Part shown: positions 12,001 through 23,210 of the stretch, one piece after another
Layout: each line of letters starts with the position of its first letter
Position numbering within the stretch: position 1 is the first letter of the stretch
NCBI RefSeq assembly: GCF_949987535.1
Contig: NC_080077.1
Span: 36,607,389 to 36,671,388, forward strand
From: Balaenoptera acutorostrata
Taxonomy: Eukaryota > Chordata > Mammalia > Artiodactyla > Balaenopteridae
Direction: 5' to 3'
Length of the DNA stretch: 64,000 bases
Made by a program: the position numbers and the translations under genes
The notes under the pieces: generated by a model
Seen by the model: the letters and a program-made list of their open reading frames with translations, nothing else
Told to the model about the DNA's origin: nothing
The model's database searches: none

Positions 12001-12880
12001 AGGAAGAACACTCTATGACATAAATCACAGCAAGATCCTTTTTGACCCACCTCCTAGAGAAATGGAAATAAAAACAAAAATAAACAAATGGGACCTAATG
12101 AAACTTAAAAGCTTTTGCACAGCAAAGGAAACCACAAACAAGACGAAAAGACAACCCTCAGAATGGGGGGAAGTATTTGCAAATGAAGCAACTGACAAAG
12201 GATTAATCTCCAAAATTTACAAGCAGCTCATGCAGCTCAATATCAAAAAATCAAACAACCCAATCCAAAAATGGGCAGAAGACCTAAAGAGACATTTCTC
12301 CAAAGAAGATATACAGATTGCCAACAAACACATGAAAGAATGCTAAACATCATTAATCATTAGAGAAATGCAAATCAAACCACAATGCGATATCACCTCA
12401 CACCGGTCAGAATGGCCATCATCAAAAAATCAACAAACAATAAATTCTGGAGAGGTTGTGGAGAAAAGGGAACCCTCATACACTGTTGGTGGGAATGTAA
12501 ATTGATACAGCCACTATGGAGAACAATATGGAGGTTCCTTAAAAAACTAAAAATAGAACTACCAAACGACCCAGGAATCCCACTACTGGGTATATACCCT
12601 GAGAAAACCATAATTCAAAAAGAATCATGTACCACAATGTTCATTGCAGCTGTATTTACAATAGCCACGACATGGAAGCAACCTAAGTGTCCATCGACAG
12701 ACGAATGGATAAAGAAGATGTGGCACATATATACAATGGAATATTCCTCAGGCATAAAAAGAAATGAAATTGACTTATTTGTAGTGAGGTGGCTGGACCT
12801 AGAGTCTGTCATATAGAGTGAAGTAAGTCAGAAAGAGAAAAACAAATACCATATGCTAACACATATATATGGAATCTATA
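9070..12880 (+). pseudogene. L1 ORF2 (endonuclease-reverse transcriptase), multiply broken
   Basis: The ATG at 9070 starts the endonuclease with TLNVNGLN and QETH, but TAA at about 9307 stops it after 79 codons; more stops lie near 9467 and 9607. The reverse transcriptase is readable at 9762-11150 and, after a frameshift near 11145, at 11045-12346. The catalytic FADD motif reads FAGD here (about 11162-11173), losing an essential aspartate, and [10 protein letters not shown] has become [13 protein letters not shown] at 12344-12346 and another shift separate the Cys-rich C terminus (12385-12816), where the first Cys of the CX3CX7HX4C motif is Phe. Dead by several independent hits. Confidence 0.95.
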
Positions 12881-13264
12881 AAAAAAAAATTGTCATGAAG
12901 AACCTAGGGGCAAGATGGGAATAAAGACGCAGACCTACTAGAGAATGTACTTGAGGACACGGGGAGGGGGAAGAGTAAGCTGGGACAAAGTGAGAGAGTG
13001 GTAGTGTATATATGGACATATAAACACTACCAAATGTAAAATAGATAGCTAGTGGGAAGCAGTTGCATAGCACAGGGAGATCAGCTCGGTGCTTTGTGAC
13101 CAGCTAGAAGGGTGGGATAGGGAGGGTTGGAGGGAGGGAGACGCAAGAGGGAAGAGATATGGGGATATATGTGTATGTATAACTGATTCACTTTGTTATG
13201 AAGCAGAAAGTAACACACCATTGTAAAGCAATTATACTCCAATAAAAACGTTAAATAAAAAAAA
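12881..13264 (+). other. L1 3' UTR with G-rich tracts and poly(A)
   Basis: Contains G-runs at 12960-12975 and a GGGTGGG-AGGG-GGAGGG cluster at 13111-13140 that could fold as a G-quadruplex. It ends with CTCCAATAAAAACG and an A-tract. The same 3' end recurs as truncated copies at 20452-20743 (antisense) and 61434-61620 (sense), but not in the L1 at 22534. Confidence 0.85.
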
Positions 13265-13281
13265 AAAGATTCCAGATTAAG
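13265..13281. repeat. TSD of full-length L1, right copy
   Basis: Exact match to 6025-6041. Confidence 0.95.
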
Positions 13282-13439
13282 AAAGCTGGAAAGGTGAATG
13301 TGATAAACACAGAGTCCTATGCATGAAATTGAGATTATTGGGTGATGACTTCTGTCCCTTGTTTCTGGGACAGACATATTCCTCCCAAGAGAAAAACTGC
13401 ACCATAGAATGGTCTGCAAGGCAAAGTATATACTTCATC

Positions 13440-13850
13440 TTGTAAGAGAGAACCCCATCCGTCTAGAGTGTTTTATCCCAACAGGAGCCATAACTGAATC
13501 TTTAATAAGCCATTTCTCCTTTCAGTTAGGACAGCCACTACCAGATGATGGTATAGGTGAGAAGACCAGTTAATTTCATGGGCATTAGCCCATCAATGTA
13601 CTTCCTTTGCTGTGAAATGAGTTCATTTCAGAATGGTATGGAGAATGTCATGACAGATGATAAGGCCTTCTCTGAGTGCACAAATGGTATTACTGGCAGA
13701 AACATTACAGAAAGGGAAGGTAGATCCATATCCAGAATATGTCTTTATTCCAGTGAGGACAAATATCTGCCTAGTCTGTAAGGAAAAGGTCCAATGTAAC
13801 CTCCTAACAGGTGGTTAACTGCCCAACCCTCTCTGTCAAGGATGGTATAG
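13440..13850 (-). pseudogene. ERVL-type retroviral integrase fossil
   Basis: On the minus strand this resembles the integrase core portion of pol from ERVL-class endogenous retroviruses: a degenerate region around the conserved Asp-Thr-Tyr-Ser-Gly neighbourhood (near 13740-13760), followed downstream by the remnant of the second catalytic region. Stops and indels abound and no flanking LTRs or other retroviral genes are seen, so it is an old isolated pol scrap. It lies just past the right TSD of the L1. Recognition rests on remembered repeat patterns. Confidence 0.6.
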
Positions 13851-14400
13851 TGGTCAAGCTCCAAGGTTGAACATCTCAAGGGACAGGAAATGGAAGCTGT
13901 CAGATTTGGAAAAGCTAATCACAAAAAATGCCACACTGTCACTTGCTTCACATTCTATTGGTCAAGTAGTCACAGAGTGCAGAATCAAGGGAAGGGAACA
14001 TAGATCCCACCTCTTAATGGAAAGAGCATCAAAGAATTTGAGGGCCTTGTTTTTAAATCTATACATTAGCTTTATTACTTAACAAAATAACATGAACATC
14101 TTTCCGAGTATATATATATATATATTCAGTCGTTCCCCAGGCACTCAAACTGACTCTTGTTTTTTTTTTTATATTTGGAAACACTAATACAGTAAACATT
14201 TTTATACATGTATATTCATACTCTTATTTTTTATCCCACAAATGGGATAGCAGGTCAAAACTGCATATTCAAAAATTTAACATTAGCAAGTTATTTGCCC
14301 AAAAAACTGCAGTAATTTACAGTCCTAACCATGTAGACTCTGCTCTTAACAGCCTACTCAGTACTAAATGTCAGATATTTTTTAAAAATTATAATCTGAT
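13851..14400. other. No gene; probable old repeat remnants and (TA)n
   Basis: 13860-14050 has the look of a common ancient interspersed repeat (ATTCTATTGGTCAAGTAGTC, CCACCTCTTAATGGAAAGAG) whose family I cannot name. A (TA)8 microsatellite lies at 14111-14126. The rest is AT-rich without coding signs. Confidence 0.4.
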
Positions 14401-14820
14401 GAAAAAGCAAAATAGTATCTCCTTTTATTTCATGGTTTCTAGACTACAAATCATGCTAAACATATCTTTATATGTTCCTTGGTATTATGTTTTCCCTCTT
14501 TTATTCTTTGTCAATCTAGCTAGAATTTTATCGATCCTTTCAAATTACACATGTTGGTTTCACTGCTTTACTCTATTGTTTTTTGTTTTTTATTTCTTTG
14601 ATTTCTGCTCTTTTTTTTCTTATCTATGTTTGTTTTAGGCTTATTTTGCTCTTCTTATTCTAGTTTCTTAACATGAAAGCTTGAATTATTGATTTGAGAC
14701 CTTACTTCTTTTCTAATGAAAGCATTCAGGGCTATAAATTTTCCGCTAAGCCTTACTTAGCTGTGTTCCAAAATTTTACATGTTGCATTTTCATATTCAA
14801 TTCTATTCAAAATATTGTAA

Positions 14821-14880
14821 CCCATGTCCCCTGCATTGGTAGCACAGCGTCTTAACCCCTGGACTGACAGGGAAGTCCCT
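14821..14880 (-). mobile_element. CHR SINE head fragment, antisense
   Basis: The reverse complement reads AGGGACTTCCCTGTCAGTCC and continues through CCAATGCAGGGGACATGGG, the first 60 bp of a CHR SINE, then stops before the B box. There is no 3' half and no A-tail. A short TGTAA repeat flanks it. Unusual because retroposed SINEs normally lose their 5', not 3', end. Confidence 0.8.
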
Positions 14881-15461
14881 GTAATACACTTTTAGATTTC
14901 TTCTTTGTCCTGTGATTATTTCGAAGTGTGTTGTTTATAAGTTTTTGGAGACTTTCCTATAATCTTTCTGCCGTTGATTGCTACTTTAATTCCACTATAA
15001 TCTGAGAACATACTTTGTGTGCTTTAATTGTTTTTTTAATTTGTTAAGGTTTTGTGACCCATAATATGGGGTATCTTGGTGAATGTCCCATGTGTACTTG
15101 AGAAAAAAATGTGTATTGTGCTGTTGTTGGATGGAGTATCCTAAAATATCGATTAGATCCAACTGGTTGCTGGTATTGTTTAGTTCTTCTATATCCTTGT
15201 TGATTTTCTGTTTCTATCAATTATTGGGAGGAACACTGAAGTCTCTAACTATAATTATGGATTTGTCTATTTTTCCTTTCAGTTCTGTCCATTTTTGCTC
15301 TGTTTTGGGCTATATACACATTTAGAATCATTATGCCTTCTTGGTTATTAAAATTTCTATTATTATTTAATATCCCTTTTTATTCCTGGTAATTTTCTTT
15401 TCTCTGAAGTCTGCTTTTCTGATATCAATAAAAACACTCCAGCTTTCTCATATTACTATTG

Positions 15462-15660
15462 GTGTGGAAGTCAGCTTCTAAGGTGGCTCTCAATGATCCT
15501 ACCACATGATATTTATTCCCTTTTGTAATTTCCTCCATTTGTGTGTGGGTGAGACATAGTATTTTCTTCTAAAAAATAGAATATGGCAAAAGATGGAATG
15601 TCATAGATTAGGTTATAAAAGACTGTGACTTTTATGTCTGTTGTTCCTTCCTCATTCCTG
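15462..15660 (+). repeat. MLT1-type LTR fragment (MaLR), 5' part
   Basis: Starts TGTGGAAGTCAGCTTCTAAG and carries the typical MLT1 run GGTGGCTCTCAATGATCC, AATAGAATATGGCAAAAG, GATGGAATGTCA and TAGATTAGGTTATAAAAGAC. Only the first half of the LTR is present, inserted in the old antisense L1. Non-coding LTR relic. Confidence 0.75.
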
Positions 15661-17164
15661 CTATTCCAAGTTCCATTCTGTATCATTTCCCCTCTGTCTG
15701 AAGAATTTATTTTCACTGTTCTTTTAAAGCAGGTCTGCTGGTGGCTCTTGTCTTAGTTTTCCTTCATCTGAGAATGTCTTTATTTTACCTTCGTTTCTGA
15801 AGGAATTTTTTGCGGAGTGTAGAATTCTGGGTTGAGAGTTATTTTCTTTTAGCACTTTTCAAATGTTGTCCCACTTCCTTTTGACCTCCTAACCTTCTAA
15901 TAAGAAATTCACAGATGTTCAAATCATTAATACTCTATAGGCAATGCATCATTTTTTTCTCTGGCTGCTTTCAATAATTTTTTCTTTGTCTTTGTCTTTC
16001 ACCAGCTTGATTATGTTTCTGGGCATGGATTTCTTTGGGCTTATCATGCTTGAGGTTCACTGAACTGCTTGAATCTATAGATTTATGTCATTTGCCAAAC
16101 TTCAGAATTTTTCTGCAAACTTTTTTCAACACTGCACTCTCTCTTTTGGGGACTCTCATGGCATGAATGTTCAACATTTTATCACTGTTCTATAGGTCCC
16201 TGAGCCTCCTTTCATTTAAAAAGAATCTTTTTTCTCTGTTCTTCTGATTACATAATTTCTATTGATCTATCTTCAATTTCACTGACTCCTTCCTCTGTTG
16301 ATAATAAGAGCTTTTCTCATTATTTCTCATTATTGGTTACTCTATTTTTCATTTCTAAGATTTCCAATTGGTTTTTCTACATACCTTCTATTTCTTTGCT
16401 GAAACTTTCTACTTTGCCTTTCATTGCAAAAGTGTTTACAATCGTTTGCTGCAGCATTTTTATAATTAGATGTTTAAAGTTTTCATCAGATGATTCCAAC
16501 ACCTTTGTTATCTTGGTTTTAACCTCTGTTGCTTGTCTTATTGATGCAAATTGAAATGTTCTTAGTTCTTTGTATGTCAAGTAATTTTGGATTGAATCCT
16601 GGATGCTTTGAATATTATATTATGAGACAGCAGTTCCAGTTTAAATCTTATTGAGAGTGCTGATATTCTTGTTTTAGTAGGCAATTGATCTGGCTAAGTT
16701 CAGACTGTAAATTCTAACTCAACTTCTGTGCCCTATACTTCCAATTTCAGTTCAGTTTTCAAAGCCTTTGATGTTTTGTTTGTATCTTTCACACATATGC
16801 ACCAGCTAGTGCCCATTCTGTGATCTGGATGGTGGTCTGTTGGTAAGTTCACTTCTCAAAGTCTTTAGTATAGTGATTAGGCTCAGATCCAAACATGCAC
16901 AGCTCCAGGGTGAGCCCAGGAGTTAATAATCAACTTATGGAATCATTTTCCAAAGCACCTCCCTTTCCATGGTTTTGTTGCTACTTGCCAATTCTCTTGG
17001 GCTTCCCCGTTCACACCTCTCACTAGAAAGCTGGAATTTTAGTTACTCCACCCTTCCACACACTTCTGTGATTGCACTGACATCTAGAGCGAAGTGCTAA
17101 GAGGACAGAAAGGGGGCAAAAAATGATGGGGGAGTGTGGTCAGTGGAAAGGGAGTTTATCCCAC

Positions 17165-17290
17165 CTTCTTGGATTAGAGAACCAACTCTGCTACTTACTA
17201 GATGTATGATATCAGGTCACATTACATAACTGTCTTTAGACTTCAGTCATCTTGTCCATAGAAAAAGGGTTTCAGATTTGGAATGACAAG
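17165..17290 (+). repeat. MIR SINE
   Basis: CAACTCTGCTACTTACTAGA, then GATATCAGGTCACATTACAT, then GACTTCAGTCATCTTGTCCA follows the MIR core in sense. Confidence 0.7.
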
Positions 17291-17294
17291 ATTC

Positions 17295-17435
17295 ATCTTG
17301 AATACTTAGTAAAAATGCTGACTTCAGGGGCTTTACCATAAGATTTTGATTCAATAAGTCAGGCCCACAAAATTGCATTTTAACAAACACCCAAAGTGAT
17401 CTAATGCATGTTCCTTAGCAACTACTATTTTAAAA
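17295..17435 (+). repeat. MER5-type hAT DNA transposon remnant
   Basis: AGTAAAAATGCTGACTTCAG, then GATTTTGATTCAATAAGTCA, then GCATTTTAACAAACACCC follows the MER5A internal pattern. Non-autonomous, non-coding. Confidence 0.65.
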
Positions 17436-18209
17436 ATGTAGTCAAATATTCCAATTTCCTTCTGGTTTTATCTTGAGACTTTTTCTTAGAAAACAAACAA
17501 AAGCAGGGCTAAATTTTTTTTAAAATTACACATAGTTTCAGTGTCCTTGGAACTTGGTCACAAAACTAATGAATCTCCTGGCTCAATTTTTGAAGTTGAT
17601 AGAAATTGTCATGTGTTTTAAAGACTTTTACTTGAAAGGCACCACTAGGCATTGTGAGGATTTCAAACATAATATGCTTGGGAATTGCAAAAAGTTATTA
17701 GGTTGAACCATAGGGATTTGTTTATATTCAATCATTTTTCATCTACAAAAATAACAATTTCCTATTATTCAACTTGGATCATTTTCCTTTAGTTTGCCAC
17801 TTCCCATAATTTAGTAGGCATAATTTCTTTCAGTATTTCTGTCCTTTTTCCTAGATTAGTGAGCAAGACTATTTATAAGAAGGCTTGATGGATAGGAAAT
17901 TATTCTGAGGTTTTAAGGTCATTACTTTTAAGAGTTGAGAAGGGTATGTTTGTAGTGGGGTTAAGATCAAGTTTAGTTATTTTCTTTGTAAAGTTGTTTG
18001 CTAGTTTCACCTAATCCACAGTCTCTTCTGACAGAGCAGAAAAAATGAATAAATCTGCAGGGTTTAATTGGGCCCTGCTATATCAGTCAAGTATTTTCTT
18101 AAGGGTTTGAACTCTGAGTTATCTTACTGGTTAGCCAGAAGTTTGCTTAGCAATAGTCTAAAGGGAGACAGGATGAACAAGGTCACAGTATTTGGAAGGA
18201 GCAAGGAGA
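17436..18209. other. No gene seen; unique non-coding sequence
   Basis: AT-rich. Contains at about 17637-17672 a 36-bp phrase that recurs nearly unchanged at about 18253 inside an L2. Confidence 0.5.
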
Positions 18210-18400
18210 TCATCTATTTTTTCATTCTATAAATATTTATTGAGGTTTTGCACGGCACCACTAGGCACTGTGAGGATTTCAAATATAAATAAGATCCAGT
18301 CTTTGTTCTCTAGAGGCTAACAATTTAGTGGGAAAACAGACACATGTACAAGTAATACATTACAAGGTAGATTGTGTGATAAAGGTTATAATTTTAGTAG
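18210..18400 (+). repeat. L2 (LINE2) 3' end
   Basis: ATAAATATTTATTGAGG, CACTAGGCACTGTGAGG, TCTCTAGAGGCTAACAATTT and AAAACAGACACATG follow the L2 3' end in order. Ancient relic. Confidence 0.75.
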
Positions 18401-19194
18401 CATTTCTAATGAAATAAATATGTCTACTCATTCAAGCAGCATCCAGTGGAGTTACAGTATATTTGTTCTTACTTTTCTTTTTAATAAAACCCAATAAAAA
18501 GTTGTGATATCTTTAAAAGCGATCAAAGCGGGTTTGCTTCTTACACAGATTATGAGGTAAATATTTGCAATTTAAATCTCTAAAGATAACATTGCATTAG
18601 TTTGACTCATTATTCAGAAATTGTAGTTCATGCTTGGGAATTTATAGTAATGACAAATAAGACGTCACAGACTTTCTCAGCAGAGCTTTTGGTTACCAGC
18701 AAGATAGTTTTAATTGAATATTCAGTTTGAATATTCAATTTGAATCAATAATAAAAGAATACATATTGATACTCTGTTCCTCTAATTATCCTACTTTTGG
18801 GGGAAAGGGATGCGTGTAGACTTAGTGTCGTTTTATTTCTATTATTTGGCTTATTTCTTTTTGTCTTAGCACCTGCTTTGAGAGTGGAGCCATCATTTGT
18901 AGGGAGTTATATGACTGTCATGTTAAAATCTTTTACAGTACCAGTGACAGCAAAGCCTACAATATATGGATGCTTCTTTGACCCTGGGATTTAACCAGAG
19001 GATCTCAACAGGTTTTATAGGCATTAAGTAGTCAAGCCTAAAATCAGCTCTGAAGCATGGATATTACACAGGGTTGATGTTATGAACCAGAGGGGCACTA
19101 GGAGAAATATATTTAAAGAGAAAGTCCTTGGGGAACCATCAAGCTGAGACTGAACAGGACCGTCTCTCTCCTGTGAGCAGGGCATGTGTTAGTG
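18401..19194. other. No gene seen; unique sequence with a perfect hairpin
   Basis: AT-rich. The distinct feature is the inverted repeat at 18713-18739. The 65-aa frame at 18797-18994 has a hydrophobic stretch but no recognisable family and is not called. Confidence 0.5.
18713..18739. repeat. Perfect 12-bp inverted repeat, 3-nt loop
   Basis: ATTGAATATTCA, loop GTT, then its exact reverse complement TGAATATTCAAT. A further GAATC follows. No transposon ends are evident around it. Confidence 0.9.
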
Positions 19195-19555
19195 CCAATG
19201 TTCTCCACATTTGTTTTGCCTAAAAATCATTGAGGCGATTTGTTAAAAGCACAGTTATCAGACCAGAACTTCTAAAACCTGGGTATTTTTTTAATATACA
19301 GATTCTGTTTCAGTAGGTCTGGATCAGACAATACTTTAAGCACGAAAAGCCAGCACTAGCATCACTCAAAACCAGGAAGTCAGAGTGGGGCCTTACTTGT
19401 CAAAACACAGATTGCTGGGCTCCAAGACAGACAGCCTGGTTCAGTAGATATGGGATGGAACCCAAGAATTTACATTCTTAACAAGCTCCCAGTCAGTGGC
19501 TGATGCTACTTGTCTGAGGCTCACACTTTGAATAACACTGATCTTGATTGCTCTC
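19195..19555 (+). repeat. MER5-type remnants, two adjacent pieces
   Basis: 19195-19335 (TCTCCACATTTG through CAGATTCTGTTTCAGTAGGTC) and 19380-19550 (GATTGCTGGGCTCC, GAATTTACATTCTTAACAAG, CTCCCAGTCAGTGGCTGATG, CACACTTTGAATAACACTG) each follow the MER5A pattern of hAT-type MITEs. Confidence 0.7.
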
Positions 19556-20359
19556 CAGAACTATCGGGGTCTGAGTATTCTTGTTTTTAACATACTCCCC
19601 TGGTACTTAGAGTGAACATAAAAATTTGAGAACCATAAAGCCAATAGAGACTGACCCTGGATTAGGCAGCAAACATACATACCCCCAAAAGCCAGGTGTT
19701 ACTTCAGGCAATGTCAAAAGGCACAATACAAGAAGTGGAACAGTGAGTGAAGATAACAGGTGAGTGTGAACACAAAGGAGCCAGGCTGACCTTGACTCCA
19801 CTTCCAAAGTCCTAGCACTTCAAGGCTCAGTAGTGGTAGGTAGTGGGATGGGAAGCCAAAGGACAAAGCCAGATCTGAGGACTTAGCAGAGAAATGAGTC
19901 ATAGGGTGACAAGCTAGGGAATCTGGAACATAAAAGTATAAAGTAGTTTGGAGCCAGCTGCTCGGGACCGACACCCAATTGTAAGTTATACTGGCTGGCC
20001 TGACACCTTATCTGGAAGAGCTGAGACAAGTTGATGTGGACTTTCAAAACACTGTGTCTATTTCTTTAGACACTAATGCCTACACACCTTTCTTTCTGTT
20101 TTAACTTGAAAATCCTTATAGTTTACAAAACATACTTCCATTCTCTATTTAATCATTCTTCCTTCTTCACCCATCAAGGTACCTGTCATTTTCATCATTT
20201 TTGTTCCTATTTGTCCCAACTTTTTTTCTGCTGATGTTTAGAGCACAATTGCTAATAATATTTTTCAAAAAATAATTCTACCCTGGACACTAAAGTTCCC
20301 AAATTGGTCTTAGATATTCTACGTGGCTAAACTTCTAATTATTTCCCAGACTAAAGTCT
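19556..20359. other. No gene seen; unique non-coding sequence
   Basis: No repeat or coding pattern recognised. Frames at 19607-19974 (minus) look like chance translations. Confidence 0.5.
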
Positions 20360-20830
20360 AAGACAACCTACAGCATCGCATGTTTAAAATGCAGATTCTT
20401 GGGTATCACCTATCAACCTGAATCTCCTGGGGCAGATCCCCTTGAACATGCTTTTTTTTTTCACATCTTTGAGTATAATTACAATGTTGTGTTAGTTTCT
20501 GCTATACAACAAAGTGAATCAGCTGTATGTGTACATATATCTGCATATCTCCTCCGTCTTGAGCCTCCCTCCCACCCTCCCTATCCCACCCCTCTAGGTG
20601 GTCACAAAGCATCAAGCTGATCTCCCTGTGCTATGCAGCAGCTTCCCACTAGCCATCCATTTTACATTTGGTAGTGTATATATGTCAATGCTACTCTCTC
20701 ACTTCATCCCAGCTTGCCCCTCCCTCCCTGTGTCCTCAAGTCCTGAACATGCATTTTTAAGGGGTTCCCCTTGAAATTTCTATGCACACAGAAGGTTGGG
20801 AGTTAGTTATTATTGCTCTTTCCACTCTTT
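20360..20830 (-). repeat. MER5-type element split by a young L1 tail
   Basis: The left part (TTAAAATGCAGATTCTTGGG, AATCTCCTGGGGCAGATCC) and the right part (GCATTTTTAAGGGGTTCCCC, GAAATTTCTATGCACAC) are halves of one MER5A-like copy. An L1 3' end lies between them at 20452-20743. Confidence 0.65.
20452..20743 (-). mobile_element. 5'-truncated L1 3' end, antisense
   Basis: The poly(T) at the left is the A-tail. The reverse complement carries the 3' UTR of the long-5'-UTR L1 lineage (compare 12940-13230), including its G-rich tract. A 9-bp TSD TGAACATGC flanks it at 20443-20451 and 20744-20752. Inserted into a MER5-type element. Confidence 0.92.
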
Positions 20831-22521
20831 CTCTCCTCTGGGTGGGCCTCAGCTGTTATAAATTTAGTAACCTCAGTTATTCCTTTCAGGTGAATAATTC
20901 AAAAATAGATTCTTGAAGACACAAGATCTATATCATTCCTGGATATCCTAAAACTACTCAAAAATAGGGGGAGAAAACATTAAAAAACACTTAAACACAA
21001 TGAACAATTTTTTCTGTGTTAAAATATACAATGTAAATATTGTTTCAGACCAGATCTTCATAGTATCAGACCAAATAGAATTATATTATTGGATACATAA
21101 AGGGAAAAACTACCTCCAATGTTAATTTGCGGTAACTATCAACACTGATATCTAAGAACACAAAAAATAAATAAAAGCAGATATAAAGCTGAGTAACATT
21201 GTCCTCTACTTTGTAACCCAGAACATCATGTTCAGTCATTTATTTATTTATTTTTGGTTAGGTTGGAAGGATAAGCCCATCACAGTAGCCTCTGGGCACA
21301 TTTACAGCATTTTAGAAGAGACATTCTACAGTTTCTGTATAAATTCTGAGCAGCTTAAAATGAATACTAGTTCTGTTATTTAAAAGGATTTCTGGTTTGT
21401 TTCAACTTGAAAGTGATTTAATAGGAGGCCCACAGAGAAAATCTGTCTCAGTAATCAAATTATAACAAGTAAGGATTAAAAGTATTAAGAAGTTTAAGCA
21501 AAATTTTCAGCGGCCCTGTTTTTTCCCCTGGTAGGGGGTGGGGCTGAGGTGGAGGGTCACTTGAAGTTGACTGTGGGGATAAGTACAACAAAATTATAAA
21601 AAGGAAAAACACAGAAACTGCAAAAATTTTTGGGTTCATCATGCATCTCTAGCAACAATGTTTTTCAAACACTTGGGTTTGGCCAAACTCTAGCAGCCTT
21701 TTTCCCAAGGACATTTTGTCTCAGTCTACTACTTTCTTTCTGAATTTATAAAGCCAACTATATTTTACAGGTAAATTTAATTTACACTTTAGGATTCATT
21801 TGTACTTAATTCATCAAAGCGTTTTGTTGTGTGGGCCACTGGATTTTGGAAAAGCCTTGTGATCTTTTTAATAGACGTTTAGAACAATTTTTTTTTTTCC
21901 TTTCTTAGAAACAGGAAGTCACTTTGGCCAAAAGCAAACAAGGTTAAACTCCAGAGTGTCTGATTTGGGCTTGACATTTAGAAACCACAGATTGAAATGG
22001 GTTTTGAGTTAGGCAAAACATTCTTTCTCTTCTTTATTAGGTGAGAAGAAAGCATTTAGGGTAAAAGCAAAATTATTAAAGTGGGAATGCATTGCTTTAG
22101 TCTTTTATAAACAAAAATAAACCCACACATTCTTTTTCTACTTAAAAAAAAACACATTTCTTTTAAAAAATTTGTAAACCTAGTAATTTCTGATATGCTT
22201 TTTACTATATACTACATAAACACATAGTACATATAGTAAATTTATATATGTATACAAAATACACATACATTTATAAAGTTATAAATATATTAATAAAGGT
22301 TCTATTAGTTAAGAATTTATTTATCTACTGCTTTTGTAAAGTGACTAAATTGTATTATGTAGGATATAACAAAGGCAAAGGATCTCAAAAGAGCATATGG
22401 TTGAATTCATAGACTCCTAGCAGGTCAGTGCTCCAAATATACAAAATGATTGCTAATTAACCTGCTTTTAAAACTCTTCAAGAAAAGAGTTCAAATCCTC
22501 CTGCAGTCATGAGATAAGATT
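20831..22521. other. No gene seen; AT-rich unique sequence
   Basis: No coding or repeat signature recognised except AT-rich low complexity at about 22200-22300. It ends at the target site of the intact L1. Confidence 0.5.
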
Positions 22522-22533
22522 AAGAATAAACTT
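22522..22533. repeat. TSD of intact L1, left copy
   Basis: AAGAATAAACTT preceded by TT, giving the L1-endonuclease-like site TT/AAGA. Exact repeat at 29425-29436. Confidence 0.93.
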
Positions 22534-22546
22534 AGTGGAGATTAAC

Positions 22547-22557
22547 CAAGATGGCGG
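22547..22557 (+). promoter_or_regulatory. YY1-like site at the L1 5' end
   Basis: CAAGATGGCGG. YY1 sites near +15 direct accurate transcription start in human L1; the same motif sits at 6060-6070 and, reversed, at 57694-57704. Confidence 0.75.
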
Positions 22558-23210
22558 AGTAGAAGGACGTGCTCTCACTCCCTCTTGCGAGAGCACCAGA
22601 ATCACAACTGGCTGCTGGACAATCATTGACAGGAAGACCCTGGACTTCACCAAGGAGGATACCCCACGTCCAAGGACAGAGGAGAAGCCACAGTGAGACG
22701 GTAGGAGGGGCGCAATCAGAGTAAAATCAAATCCCATAACTGCTGGGTGGGTGACTCACAGACTGGCGAACACTTATACCACAGAAGTCCACCCACTGGA
22801 GTGAGGGTTCTGAGCCCCACGTCAGGCTTCCCAACCTGGGGGTCCGGCAACGGGAGGAGGAATTCCTAGAGAATCAGACTTTGAAGTCTAGTGGGAATTG
22901 ATTGCAGGACTGTGACAGGACTGGGGGAAACAGAGACCCCACTCTTGGAGGGCACACACAAAGTAATGTGTGCATCGGGACCCAGGGGAAGGAGCAGTGA
23001 CCCTGGGGGAGACTGAACCAGACGTACCTGCTGGTGTTGGGGGGTCTCCTGCAGAGGCAAGTGGTGGCTCTGTTTCACCGTGGGGATAAGGACACTGGCA
23101 GCAGAGGTCCTGGGAAGTTCTCCTTGGCGTGAGCCCTCCCAGAGTCTGCCATTAATCCCACCAAAGAGCACGGGTAGGCTCCAGTGTTGGGTTGCCTCAG
23201 GCAAAACAAC

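Larger units (their letters stand above)
6042..13264 (+). mobile_element. Full-length L1, 7.2 kb, long-5'-UTR lineage, inactive
   Basis: Complete element between perfect 17-bp TSDs: 5' UTR of about 2.08 kb (6042-8118), ORF1 (8119-9011), spacer, ORF2 (9070-about 12880), a 3' UTR with G-rich tracts, AATAAA signals and a poly(A) tail. The 5' UTR is unrelated to that of the L1 at 22534 and includes a CpG-containing GC-rich part (6300-7130) and a T-rich part (7400-7610). Both ORFs are interrupted and the reverse-transcriptase motif is mutated, so it cannot move by itself. The intact TSDs and complete length suggest moderate age. Confidence 0.96.
14440..17110 (-). mobile_element. Old L1 (L1M type), antisense, interrupted
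   Basis: The minus strand shows degraded L1 sequence in order: ORF2 reverse-transcriptase N-terminal part (14440-14820), endonuclease (about 14885-15460), inter-ORF and ORF1 (about 15660-16600), then likely 5' UTR to about 17110. Endonuclease phrases such as the reverse complement of TGTCTATTTTTCCTTTCAGT mark the region, but no frame longer than about 80 codons survives. It is interrupted by a SINE head fragment at 14821-14880 and an MLT1 piece at 15462-15660. Confidence 0.75.
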
